DNA of 11,387 bases from Aquimarina sp. (GCA_011524575.1 WTKB01000191.1:1-11387), one strand, 5' to 3'. Positions 1 through 6,283 are shown, numbered from the stretch's first letter. The notes: generated by a model from the letters alone, not told the origin. A program made the numbers and translations.

Positions 1-18
1 CCAAGTTCTTAAAATTTT

Positions 19-54
19 GAATTACAGGAAGTAGTGCCTTTAAACAAGCTCTAA
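19..54 (+). repeat. Right-end fragment (copy A) of the GAGC-ended miniature element
   Basis: Positions 19-36 repeat the core of the complete copies at 6207-6254 and 8035-8081 (read on their opposite strand), and 37-51 match their 15-bp terminal repeat, ending GCTC followed by TAA (52-54). The matching left inverted repeat is missing; the sequence before position 19 is unrelated to it. The core matches the complete copies base for base, so this fragment belongs to the same subfamily. It is either a one-ended remnant or the right end of a larger element whose left end lies outside the window. Confidence 0.75.
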
Positions 55-128
55 GAGCACTACTTTATAACATTCAACAATAGTAAACTTTTGAATTACA
101 GTTTGTATTGCATTTAAACATGCTCTAA
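55..128 (+). repeat. Diverged fragment (copy B) of the same repeat family
   Basis: Positions 93-125 align with the 33 bases of copy A at 19-51, with six differences, and again end GCTC followed by TAA. The 8 bases before it (CTTTTGAA region, 89-96) are shared with the copy at the right end of the window. GAGC at 55-58 directly follows copy A's TAA, so 55-125 could be a 71-bp element bounded by GAGC/GCTC and flanked by TAA on both sides. Beyond the first five bases its two ends are not clearly inverted repeats, so that reading is tentative. Confidence 0.6.
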
Positions 129-215
129 AGGTAACTAATACCTATTAATATAACGCAAACAAAATACACTTGTAACGTCTTTTTTGAGAATTTACTACCA
201 ATTCATCTAATAAAC

Positions 216-1193
216 TCATCCATAAATTTTAAACGTAATACCCCAATTAGAAAGATGTAATTTGATGTGTTTTAGACCATCAATCAAATAACTAGGACAC
301 CTCAACAATACTTTTTGAATACTATTTAAATGTTTTTTATCCAACCCTTGAAGGATTTCTTTTTTTAATTGATCTTCACAAGAACTTTTAAGTTCCAAAA
401 GCATAGCAAAACGGTTTTGATCGAGATAATATTTTAAATCCGTATTTAGTACTTCCTCTTCTTTATAAAACTCTAAAAATGCACGATAGGTTAATACATC
501 TTTCTTTCTAGCAGATAGACTATCAGAAAGCTGTGTGCGATAAGCAATGGTCTGTAACGACACATAAACTAAAGGATATTGTAAAGCTAGACGTATCCAT
601 AAATCGGTATCTTGAAAGTTTTTAAGTACAATTCTAAAGTTACCTATTTTAGAGAATACTTCCCTTTTTACTGCCACACTACCTGTATGTACCAAATGCT
701 GCATTTTACTCCAAGAAGCTAAAGGATTTGTATGAACTTCAATAGGTATTTGTATTTTAGGTGTGAGATCTGTAAAAATTAAGTCGGTATCCGAACCTAT
801 AAAAGAAGTATAGGCTGTTGCAAAAAAAGATTCATTTGGATACTGGAGCATGGCTGTTTGTAAAACTTCTAAATGCGTTGTTGCCCATAAATCGTCTGCA
901 TCTAAAAACAGTACATACTGTCCCTTAGCTACTTCAATACCTCTATTTCTAGAAAAAGAAACCCCCCTATTTTGATCATTTTGTAAAACCTGTACTTTAT
1001 ATTGGAATGATAAATTTTGTAATTGTGTGTTTAAAAGTTTTAATCCTTTATCCGTTGAGACATCGTCTATGATAATCAATTCAAAATCCTGACAAGTTTG
1101 AGTACTTATATAACTAAGCGTGTCTAAAATATAGGCTTCTTTGTTATAAAGCGGTACTACAATAGAAAAAAAAGGGGTAGTCTTTATACTCAT
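216..1193 (-). CDS. Family 2 glycosyltransferase (GT-A fold)
   Basis: This 325-residue protein probably transfers a sugar from a nucleotide-sugar donor to a surface glycan or lipid-linked intermediate at the cytoplasmic face of the membrane. The N-terminus has the GT2 start (FSIVVPLYNKE, about 9-19), then DDVSTD at 43-48, and the metal- and nucleotide-binding LDADD at 97-101. The DTDLWIRLA stretch at 195-203 sits where the family has its catalytic base. The region after about 230 is variable and gives no acceptor hint. No transmembrane segment is evident. I start at the ATG at 1193 rather than the in-frame TTG two codons earlier. It lies 30 bp downstream of menB on the same strand and has no promoter of its own that I can see, so cotranscription is likely, though a functional link to menaquinone is not implied. 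The substrate cannot be predicted. Confidence 0.9.
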   Translation of the reverse strand: MSIKTTPFFSIVVPLYNKEAYILDTLSYISTQTCQDFELIIIDDVSTDKGLKLLNTQLQNLSFQYKVQVLQNDQNRGVSFSRNRGIEVAKGQYVLFLDADDLWATTHLEVLQTAMLQYPNESFFATAYTSFIGSDTDLIFTDLTPKIQIPIEVHTNPLASWSKMQHLVHTGSVAVKREVFSKIGNFRIVLKNFQDTDLWIRLALQYPLVYVSLQTIAYRTQLSDSLSARKKDVLTYRAFLEFYKEEEVLNTDLKYYLDQNRFAMLLELKSSCEDQLKKEILQGLDKKHLNSIQKVLLRCPSYLIDGLKHIKLHLSNWGITFKIYG

Positions 1194-1194
1194 A

Positions 1195-1224
1195 TACAAT
1201 TATTTACAATTAGTTACAATTAAT
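1195..1224. repeat. Three tandem 10-bp units between menB and the glycosyltransferase gene
   Basis: The gap consists of TACAATTATT, TACAATTAGT and TACAATTAAT in direct succession, differing only in their last two bases. They fill the space from the menB stop codon to just before the glycosyltransferase start and so set the spacing between the genes. The origin is probably simple slippage. Confidence 0.7.
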
Positions 1225-2066
1225 TATGGCAACCACTTTTTGTCAAAATTAGGTTGTCGTTTTTCTAAGAAAGCATCTCTACCCTCTTTAGCTTCATCGG
1301 TCATATAAGCCAATCGGGTAGCTTCACCAGCAAAAACTTGTTGTCCTACCATTCCATCATCAGTGAGGTTCATGGCATACTTAAGCATTTTTATAGAAGT
1401 TGGTGATTTAGCTAAAATTTCTTGCGCCCATTGATACGCCGTGTTTTCAAGCTCATCATGATCTATTACTGCATTGACCATTCCCATTTCATAGGCCTCT
1501 TGAGCAGAATAATTACGTCCTAAAAAGAAAATTTCTCTCGCTTTTTTTTGACCGACCATTTTGGCTAAGTATGCAGATCCATACCCGCCATCAAAACTCG
1601 TCACATCAGCATCTGTTTGTTTAAAAATAGCATGTTGTTTACTAGCAAGAGTAAGATCACAAACGACATGCAGACTATGTCCTCCTCCTACTGCCCAACC
1701 ATTTACAACACAAATAACTGCTTTAGGCATAAAACGAATAAGACGTTGTACTTCCAAGATATTTAGGCGATGGTAACCATCTTGACCTACATAACCTTGA
1801 TGTCCACGAGTTTTTTGATCGCCACCACTACAAAAGCTATATACTCCATCTTTTGAGGAAGGCCCTTCGGAGGAAAGAAGTACCACACCAATAGAAGTAT
1901 CTTCTTGTGCATCTGAAAAAGCTATTAAGAGTTCTTTAGTAGTTAAGGGCCTAAAAGCATTACGCACCTCTACACGATTAAAAGCAATACGAGCTACACC
2001 GTTGGATTTTTTATAGGTAATATCTTCAAATTCAATAGCCGTTTTCCAAACAATATCTTGTGACAT
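1224..2066 (-). CDS. menB: 1,4-dihydroxy-2-naphthoyl-CoA synthase (menaquinone biosynthesis)
   Basis: MenB cyclises o-succinylbenzoyl-CoA to 1,4-dihydroxy-2-naphthoyl-CoA in the cytoplasm, a step of menaquinone synthesis. The 280-residue protein has the crotonase fold with oxyanion-hole segments CSGGDQ (79-84) and GWAVGGGH (123-130), the catalytic TSFDGGYGSAY region (156-166; S157, D159), and the C-terminal Tyr (Y254) contributed to the neighbouring active site. The sequence QTD at 150-152 puts Asp where E. coli MenB has Gly156. In this family that marks the class whose own carboxylate replaces the bound bicarbonate (established for MenB; assignment here is by my alignment). The frame stays open to 2135, but I choose ATG 2066: a good promoter places transcription start near 2088, inside the longer version, and the extra 23 residues do not resemble the family. 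The glycosyltransferase gene follows at 30 bp. Confidence 0.96.
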   Translation of the reverse strand: MSQDIVWKTAIEFEDITYKKSNGVARIAFNRVEVRNAFRPLTTKELLIAFSDAQEDTSIGVVLLSSEGPSSKDGVYSFCSGGDQKTRGHQGYVGQDGYHRLNILEVQRLIRFMPKAVICVVNGWAVGGGHSLHVVCDLTLASKQHAIFKQTDADVTSFDGGYGSAYLAKMVGQKKAREIFFLGRNYSAQEAYEMGMVNAVIDHDELENTAYQWAQEILAKSPTSIKMLKYAMNLTDDGMVGQQVFAGEATRLAYMTDEAKEGRDAFLEKRQPNFDKKWLP

Positions 2067-2090
2067 AAATAAAGGGGATTTGTTGTAAAT

Positions 2091-2113
2091 ATTCCAAAGG
2101 TACATTTTGGAAT
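2091..2113. promoter_or_regulatory. 8-bp inverted repeat over the menB -7 box (possible operator)
   Basis: ATTCCAAA (2091-2098) and TTTGGAAT (2106-2113) are perfect inverted arms separated by 7 bp. The dyad covers the -7 element of the menB promoter, so a bound dimeric repressor would occlude it. No regulator gene lies beside it. It could be chance in AT-rich DNA, though the arms contain GG/CC pairs. Confidence 0.4.
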
Positions 2114-2127
2114 GTAGTCTCCCAAAA
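2095..2127 (-). promoter_or_regulatory. menB promoter (Bacteroidota -33/-7 type)
   Basis: On the minus strand TACCTTTG (2102-2095) matches the flavobacterial -7 consensus TAnnTTTG exactly. It is preceded after 20 bp by TTG within TTTTG (2127-2123), the -33 element. Transcription would begin near 2088, about 20 bases before the ATG at 2066, which decides the menB start. Confidence 0.65.
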
Positions 2128-2248
2128 TAGTGCACTAAAAAATAAATTCATTTTTTAACACGACATTATCTATTCAATTTGGTATTATTCTTAGATTTCA
2201 ATTAACTTTACGTTTCAAAATTTTAAACTAATATTAAAATCCATTATT

Positions 2249-2707
2249 TTGGAAGATAAAAAAGCTCAAAAGCTAATTGGTAAAATCCTACAAGACTTAA
2301 ACCAAAATGGCATTATTATCAATACCTTAACTGACGATCTTAAAGAACTTCGTGAATTTGCTCGAAAAGAGCAAAACCCCCTTCTTGTTAAATTATTACG
2401 ACTTACCTACGAACACATTGGGGCTTATGAAACTTTCCATATTGAAATTCCTAAAGACGAACCTATAGAAGATGAGGAAAAAGAAGAGGAAGGAGTAGAA
2501 ATCACTTCTAAAGAAACCTCAGAAAATTCCGAAGAAAATATAACGGATAATCAAGAAGACACTACTGATGCCCTAATAGAGGAAGACGAAATCCCACATG
2601 ATCCCGTAGAAAGTCTGTTATACATGATCTCATTATTTAAAGATCCGAGCAATCGAATTAATGTACAGGATTTAAAAACCTACAGAACAGCGTTATTAGA
2701 ATTCTAA
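2249..2707 (+). CDS. Acidic hypothetical protein of 152 residues, TTG start
   Basis: I do not recognise a named family; it looks like a conserved flavobacterial hypothetical. An N-terminal part (1-65) is predicted helical and of mixed charge. It is followed by a highly acidic, low-complexity stretch (about 68-118, dominated by Glu/Asp with Ser/Thr) and a short C-terminal hydrophobic and helical part (119-152) containing LLYMISLF. There is no signal peptide or clear membrane segment, so it is probably cytoplasmic. The start is TTG at 2249: there is no in-frame ATG or GTG between the upstream stop at 2192-2194 and the conserved-looking KLIGKILQDL, and the next Met is residue 126. It diverges from menB across a 182-bp gap and ends just before a strong hairpin. 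The coding assignment is supported by the long open frame and biased composition, not by homology I can name. Confidence 0.75.
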   Translation: MEDKKAQKLIGKILQDLNQNGIIINTLTDDLKELREFARKEQNPLLVKLLRLTYEHIGAYETFHIEIPKDEPIEDEEKEEEGVEITSKETSENSEENITDNQEDTTDALIEEDEIPHDPVESLLYMISLFKDPSNRINVQDLKTYRTALLEF

Positions 2708-2722
2708 GAGTTTATTAAAAAT

Positions 2723-2751
2723 AAAACCACTTCTGAATCAGAAGTGGTTTT
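2723..2751. terminator. Bidirectional intrinsic terminator between convergent genes
   Basis: The arms AAAACCACTTCTGA and TCAGAAGTGGTTTT are perfect 14-base inverted repeats around a single base at 2737, giving a stem of about 12 bp once a loop is allowed. The flanking A-run and T-run give a U-tract on either strand. It lies between the 2249-2707 gene and the end of the thiolase gene and can serve both. Confidence 0.9.
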
Positions 2752-2777
2752 ATACTACCTATTGCACATTGGTATAA

Positions 2778-3971
2778 TTATTCTTGTGCCTTTTTTATAA
2801 TTAATGCAGAAGCTCCCCCTCCTCCATTACAAACTGCAGCGGCTCCGTAAGTTTTATTCTCGTTAATTAAAGCATGAACAAGTGTGGTTAAAATTCGAGC
2901 TCCAGAACATCCCAATGGATGCCCTAAAGCAACTGCACCTCCATAAATATTCAATTTTTCACTAGGAATATTTAATACCTTTTGATTTGCAATGCCTACT
3001 ACAGAAAATGCTTCGTTTATTTCAAAAAGATCTATTTGATCTAAGGCATACCCTGCTCTTTTAAGGGCTAAAGGGAGTGCTTTTGCAGGAGCAGTTGTAA
3101 ACTGTTCAGGAACTTTAGCAGCATCGGAAAAACCTTCTATATATGCCAAAGGTGTTACTCCTAAAGCCTTTAATTTCTCTTCTGACATTAAAAGTAATGC
3201 ACTGGCCCCATCGTTTAAAGTAGAGGCATTTGCCGCAGTTACCGTACCCTCAGAACCAAATGCTGGGGAAAGTTTTGGAATTTTATCAAAACTAACTCGT
3301 GTATATTCTTCATCGGTATCTACAATAGTGACACCTTTACGAGAAGGAACTGAAATAGGTACAACTTCATTAGAAAACTTCCCTTCTTCCCAAGCTTTTT
3401 GAGCTTTTTGGTACGAATTTACAGCAAAAATATCTTGTTGTTCTCTAGAAATGGAATAATCTACAGCACACTGATCAGCAAACACTCCCATACTCTTAGC
3501 ACTATACGCATCTGTAAGTCCATCGTGTAACAGGCCATCAATTAATTTTTGATCACCAAACTTGGTAGGAGTTCTTTGGTAACTATAATGGGGTACTAAA
3601 CTCATATTCTCCATACCACCAGCTACGACTATTTCACTTTGACCTGTAAGAATACTTTGAGCAGCAAGCATTACAGCTTTTAAGCCACTGGCGCATACTT
3701 TGTTTACTGTTGTAGCAATAGTATCCTCTGGAAGCCCTGCAATCATAGCTGCTTGCCGTGCTGGAGATTGACCCACACCAGCTTGAAGTACATTACCCAT
3801 ATAAACTTCATCAACACTACTTAAAGGTAAATTTGTTTCCTTTAGTAATGAAGAAATTACAGAAGCTGCTAATTTTGGAGCAGCAATAGTACTTAAACTT
3901 CCTAAGAAACTTCCAATAGGTGTTCTTTTAGCAGCAACAATAGCAACTCTAGTATTTGAAATAGTACTCAT
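2778..3971 (-). CDS. Acetyl-CoA C-acyltransferase (thiolase)
   Basis: Thiolases catalyse the reversible condensation of two acyl-CoA molecules to 3-ketoacyl-CoA and CoA. At 397 residues this has the usual length of biosynthetic, acetoacetyl-CoA-type thiolases. The nucleophile is Cys93 in NKVCASGL. NEAF (319-322), His351 in GHPLGCSGARI, and the second catalytic Cys381 in CNGGGGAS complete the active site, so the enzyme looks intact. The N-terminus (VAIVAAKRTPIGSF) is also typical. Whether it serves beta-oxidation or acetoacetyl-CoA synthesis cannot be settled: no FadB-like or HMG-CoA partner is in the window. It starts 14 bp after era on the same strand and has no visible promoter of its own, so it is probably cotranscribed with era. 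Confidence 0.95.
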   Translation of the reverse strand: MSTISNTRVAIVAAKRTPIGSFLGSLSTIAAPKLAASVISSLLKETNLPLSSVDEVYMGNVLQAGVGQSPARQAAMIAGLPEDTIATTVNKVCASGLKAVMLAAQSILTGQSEIVVAGGMENMSLVPHYSYQRTPTKFGDQKLIDGLLHDGLTDAYSAKSMGVFADQCAVDYSISREQQDIFAVNSYQKAQKAWEEGKFSNEVVPISVPSRKGVTIVDTDEEYTRVSFDKIPKLSPAFGSEGTVTAANASTLNDGASALLLMSEEKLKALGVTPLAYIEGFSDAAKVPEQFTTAPAKALPLALKRAGYALDQIDLFEINEAFSVVGIANQKVLNIPSEKLNIYGGAVALGHPLGCSGARILTTLVHALINENKTYGAAAVCNGGGGASALIIKKAQE

Positions 3972-3985
3972 AAAAATATTTTTAA

Positions 3986-4870
3986 TTATGGTTGATACCC
4001 AAAACGCCTTAGTTCTGTAGATTTACTACGCCAATTTTTATTGATTTTCACAAAGAGTTCTATAAAAATCTTTTTTTGAAAAAACTTCTCTAAATCTTTA
4101 CGAGCTTCCATACCTACTCTTTTAATAGATGCTCCCTTATGACCTATAATAATCCCTTTTTGAGAAGCACGCTCTACCAAAATAGTAGATTTAATTTTAA
4201 TAATATCGTCTGATTCTATAAAAGAATCCGTAACAACTTCTACAGCATAAGGAATTTCCTTTTTGTAATGTAATAATATTTTCTCTCTAAGTTTTTCATT
4301 TACAAAAAAACGTTCTGGCTTATCCGTAATCTGATCTTTTGGGTAAAAAGCAGGACCCTCTGGTAACAGCTCTAAAATACGATCCAATACATTGGGAACA
4401 TTAAAACCTGTTAATGCTGAAATCCCATAAACTTCGGCATTAGGAACAAGGTTTTTCCAATAAGACACCTGTTCTTCTAAAGTTTCTTGATTACTCGTAT
4501 CAATTTTATTAAGAAGTAATAAAACAGGTATTTTACTTGAATTTATTTTTTTAAAGAAATTTTCATCTTTAAGACCTTTTTCCCCTATTTCTACTAAATA
4601 AATCATGACATCAGCATCTTCAAAAGCAGATTTCACAAAACCCATCATCGCATTCTGAAGCTCGTACGCAGGTTTAATAATTCCTGGTGTATCCGAGAAA
4701 ACTACTTGAAATTCTTCTCCGCTTACAATTCCCAAAATACGATGCCTTGTAGTTTGAGCCTTAGCCGTTATTATAGATAACTTTTCACCAACTAAAGCAT
4801 TCATAAGGGTTGACTTCCCCACATTAGGGTTACCTATAATATTAACAAATCCAGACTTGTGCGTACTCAT
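3986..4870 (-). CDS. era: GTPase Era, 30S ribosome assembly factor
   Basis: Era is a GTP-binding protein that associates with 16S rRNA during 30S subunit maturation. The 294-residue product has every G motif: P-loop GNPNVGKS (13-20), switch I around QTTRHRILGI (39-48), DTPG (60-63), NKID (121-124) and SAL (151-153). These are followed by the C-terminal KH RNA-binding domain with GHKGASIK (243-250). Its length is normal for Era. The ATG at 4870 is the natural start, placing the P-loop ten or so residues from the N-terminus. It is the first gene of a probable two-gene operon with the thiolase and has a matching -7 box 35 bp upstream. No truncation or odd residues were seen. Confidence 0.97.
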   Translation of the reverse strand: MSTHKSGFVNIIGNPNVGKSTLMNALVGEKLSIITAKAQTTRHRILGIVSGEEFQVVFSDTPGIIKPAYELQNAMMGFVKSAFEDADVMIYLVEIGEKGLKDENFFKKINSSKIPVLLLLNKIDTSNQETLEEQVSYWKNLVPNAEVYGISALTGFNVPNVLDRILELLPEGPAFYPKDQITDKPERFFVNEKLREKILLHYKKEIPYAVEVVTDSFIESDDIIKIKSTILVERASQKGIIIGHKGASIKRVGMEARKDLEKFFQKKIFIELFVKINKNWRSKSTELRRFGYQP

Positions 4871-4904
4871 AGAACTATTTTAATTATAAAAATAAAAGAA
4901 TTTA

Positions 4905-4934
4905 CAAAGTTATACCAATTATACCTTACTCCAT
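4905..4934 (-). promoter_or_regulatory. Putative era-thiolase promoter
   Basis: On the minus strand TAACTTTG (4912-4905) is an exact TAnnTTTG -7 match. A weak -33 candidate, ATG rather than TTG, lies 19 bp upstream (4934-4932). The predicted start near 4898 gives a leader of about 28 bases. Confidence 0.5.
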
Positions 4935-5114
4935 GTAAAATAGCATAGATAAAATTATAACATTCATAATAATGATATGGATATGAATTGGTCTTTAAAA
5001 TTACTTTAAAATAAATTGGTATTATTTTTTTTATAACTCATGAAATATACGAAACAACACTATACACTTGATTTATAGACACATAAAACACATTAATCAG
5101 AATAAATTATTTTT

Positions 5115-5130
5115 TGGCACACTCTTTGAA
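5115..5130 (+). promoter_or_regulatory. Sigma54-like -24/-12 promoter element
   Basis: TGGCAC (5115-5120) and TTGAA (5126-5130) match the RpoN pattern TGGCAC-N5-TTGCA with the correct 10-bp spacing between the -24 GG (5116-5117) and the -12 dinucleotide (5128-5129). The -12 dinucleotide is GA rather than GC. No TAnnTTTG box lies at a comparable place. Transcription would start near 5141, about 50 bases before the ATG. Confidence 0.5.
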
Positions 5131-5191
5131 AAATAATTAACAACAACAATCAAATATAAATTTACAAATAACCTTCTAATACCTAATAATT

Positions 5192-6154
5192 ATGAAAAAG
5201 ATGCTTTCCTTAGTCATAGGACTTTGTACTAGTGTACTCACTATGGCAAATTCAACCACAACAGTAACACTTAATCATCATCATCATAAAACAGTTCAAA
5301 ATACGCCCATAACTTTTATAGAAGCAGGTATTGAGTTTGCTATATTTAATGATGGACAATTTGATTTTAATGTACTCGATCCAATTTATGGTGCTCATAT
5401 AAACACCCGATATATCGATTTTAGTTTTAACACAGGACATGACTATGACACCTATGTACAATATGACCGTTATGGAGCAGTGATACAAATTGAAAACACA
5501 CCTATAAACTACGATTATTACGGAAGAGTAAGACGCATTGGTAATATTTACCTCGATTATAATAATCGTTTTGGACTGGTTAGCCGTGTTGGAAACCTAT
5601 TCTTAGATTATAATAGAACAGGAGTTCTTATTAGTCATCGTGGATTTATTAATCGTTTTAATCGAGACCGAATAGTAAAACGTAGATGTAATGCATACAG
5701 AGCTCCAAGAGCAAATTGTCGTATTGTTGCACAAACACCATACCGTAGAGATTTCACACCAAGACGTTGCAACTATGACAGCTACCGTAGAAACTACGTA
5801 AACAGAACTAGAAATCGTAATGGCTACTACAACAAGCAACGCGGGTCAAGACATGACTTTAACTCAAGACCTAATTACAGAATCGCTCCAAGGGTAACCA
5901 ATGCACCTAATAGAAATTTAAGAAGTATGAAAAACCATACGGAAATTCGTGATCGTAAAGTTGGTAGTACGGTAAGGACAACTACTAAAACGGTAAGAAA
6001 TAACCCTAGAAATTCAGGTAAAAGCACTACTCGAGTGACTCAAAAAACAGTAATTAAAAAAACACCTAAAGTAACCCCAAGAACATCCCCGAGAACAACT
6101 CATCGAGATGCTGTTGTAGTTACAAATACCCAACGAACTTTTAGAACTCGATAA
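5192..6154 (+). CDS. Secreted basic protein with 16-17-residue repeats, unknown function
   Basis: I cannot name the family; proteins of this look occur as hypotheticals in flavobacteria. The N-terminus is a Sec signal peptide (KK at 2-3, hydrophobic core 5-18, likely cleavage after Ala19). A four-His run (29-32) follows early in the mature part. Residues 91-157 contain four consecutive degenerate repeats of 16-17 residues, best seen as xxYGRVRRIGNIYLDY (about 108-123) and NRFGLVSRVGNLFLDY (125-140), probably short beta units. From about 158 the chain is strongly basic (Arg/Lys, Asn, Thr, almost no acidic residues) and has three Cys (166, 176, 193). There is no T9SS sorting domain, so it is probably periplasmic or exported by another route. 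The basic tail could bind DNA, polyanionic polysaccharide or the envelope (inference). Its upstream region has a sigma54-like element, and a strong hairpin follows its stop codon. Confidence 0.85.
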   Translation: MKKMLSLVIGLCTSVLTMANSTTTVTLNHHHHKTVQNTPITFIEAGIEFAIFNDGQFDFNVLDPIYGAHINTRYIDFSFNTGHDYDTYVQYDRYGAVIQIENTPINYDYYGRVRRIGNIYLDYNNRFGLVSRVGNLFLDYNRTGVLISHRGFINRFNRDRIVKRRCNAYRAPRANCRIVAQTPYRRDFTPRRCNYDSYRRNYVNRTRNRNGYYNKQRGSRHDFNSRPNYRIAPRVTNAPNRNLRSMKNHTEIRDRKVGSTVRTTTKTVRNNPRNSGKSTTRVTQKTVIKKTPKVTPRTSPRTTHRDAVVVTNTQRTFRTR

Positions 6155-6162
6155 TTATACCA

Positions 6163-6198
6163 ATTAGGGCTATACTATTTTAATAGTATAGCCCTAAT
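6163..6198. terminator. Strong hairpin terminator after the secreted-protein gene
   Basis: ATTAGGGCTATACTATT (6163-6179) and its exact 17-base complement (6182-6198) enclose TT, leaving a stem of about 15 bp after loop opening. It begins 9 bp after the stop codon. The T-run after the stem is short and interrupted, so it may act as a terminator or as a 3'-end stabilising structure. Confidence 0.75.
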
Positions 6199-6203
6199 CT
6201 AAT

Positions 6204-6257
6204 TAAGAGCTTGTTTAAAGGCACTACTTCCTGTAATTCCCTTTAAACAAGCTCTAA
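6204..6257. mobile_element. Complete 48-bp miniature inverted-repeat element (copy D) with TAA flanks
   Basis: The terminal inverted repeats are GAGCTTGTTTAAAGG (6207-6221) and its perfect complement (6240-6254), around an 18-base core (6222-6239). The element is flanked by TAA on both sides (6204-6206 and 6255-6257), a 3-bp TNA direct repeat typical of target duplication by IS1031-group (IS5 family) transposases. It carries no coding capacity. It sits between convergent genes and the hairpin may add to termination. Mobility is inferred from the repeats, flanks and multiple copies. Confidence 0.75.
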
Positions 6258-6261
6258 AACT

Positions 6262-6283
6262 ATTGATAGGATAATCTATCAAT
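6262..6283. terminator. Hairpin downstream of trxB
   Basis: ATTGATAG (6262-6269) and CTATCAAT (6276-6283) form an 8-bp stem with a 6-base loop, 14 bp beyond the trxB stop codon. There is no clear U-tract on the trxB strand, so it is a weak terminator candidate. Confidence 0.5.

Larger units (their letters stand above)
1..215. other. Non-coding end region with repeat fragments
   Basis: I see no gene in this AT-rich stretch downstream of the glycosyltransferase, which reads toward it on the minus strand. It holds two fragments of the window's dispersed repeat family (separate entries). No convincing intrinsic terminator for the glycosyltransferase was found; a 5-bp arm pair at 129-143 is too weak to call. 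Confidence 0.6.
4871..5191. other. Divergent intergenic region, 321 bp
   Basis: I see no gene here. It contains the era promoter on the minus strand and a sigma54-like element on the plus strand for the secreted protein. There is a 7-bp inverted pair ATTCATA (4962-4968) and TATGAAT (4982-4988), and the 9-mer ATACCAATT (4912-4920) is repeated inverted at 5014-5022. The 4962-4988 dyad lies about 150 bp upstream of the sigma54-like site, a distance at which activator sites for such promoters occur, but no function can be shown. Confidence 0.6.

Noticed and set aside
19..126. CRISPR array, from two similar repeats near each other
   Set aside because: Only two diverged copies with no regular spacing or spacers, no cas genes, and the other copies are scattered over the window.
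1561..1776. Open frame on the plus strand inside menB
   Set aside because: It is antisense to the conserved menB catalytic region and encodes nothing recognisable.
2067..2135. A 23-residue N-terminal extension of MenB
   Set aside because: The -7 box of the menB promoter lies within it, and the normal MenB N-terminus begins at the ATG at 2066.
5274..5288. The four-His stretch read as an engineered affinity tag
   Set aside because: It is only four His, lies inside a native-looking flavobacterial protein after a signal peptide, and there is no vector sequence nearby.
5252..5839. Two minus-strand open frames inside the secreted-protein gene
   Set aside because: They are antisense shadows of low-complexity codons (runs of Met, Val, Ile, Ser), with no start signals or homology.
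6206..6255. Integron attC-like site, suggested by the long inverted arms with an unpaired core
   Set aside because: The arms lack the GTTRRRY/RYYYAAC core sites and the extrahelical bases of attC, and no integrase or cassette structure is present; TNA flanks fit a transposed element better.
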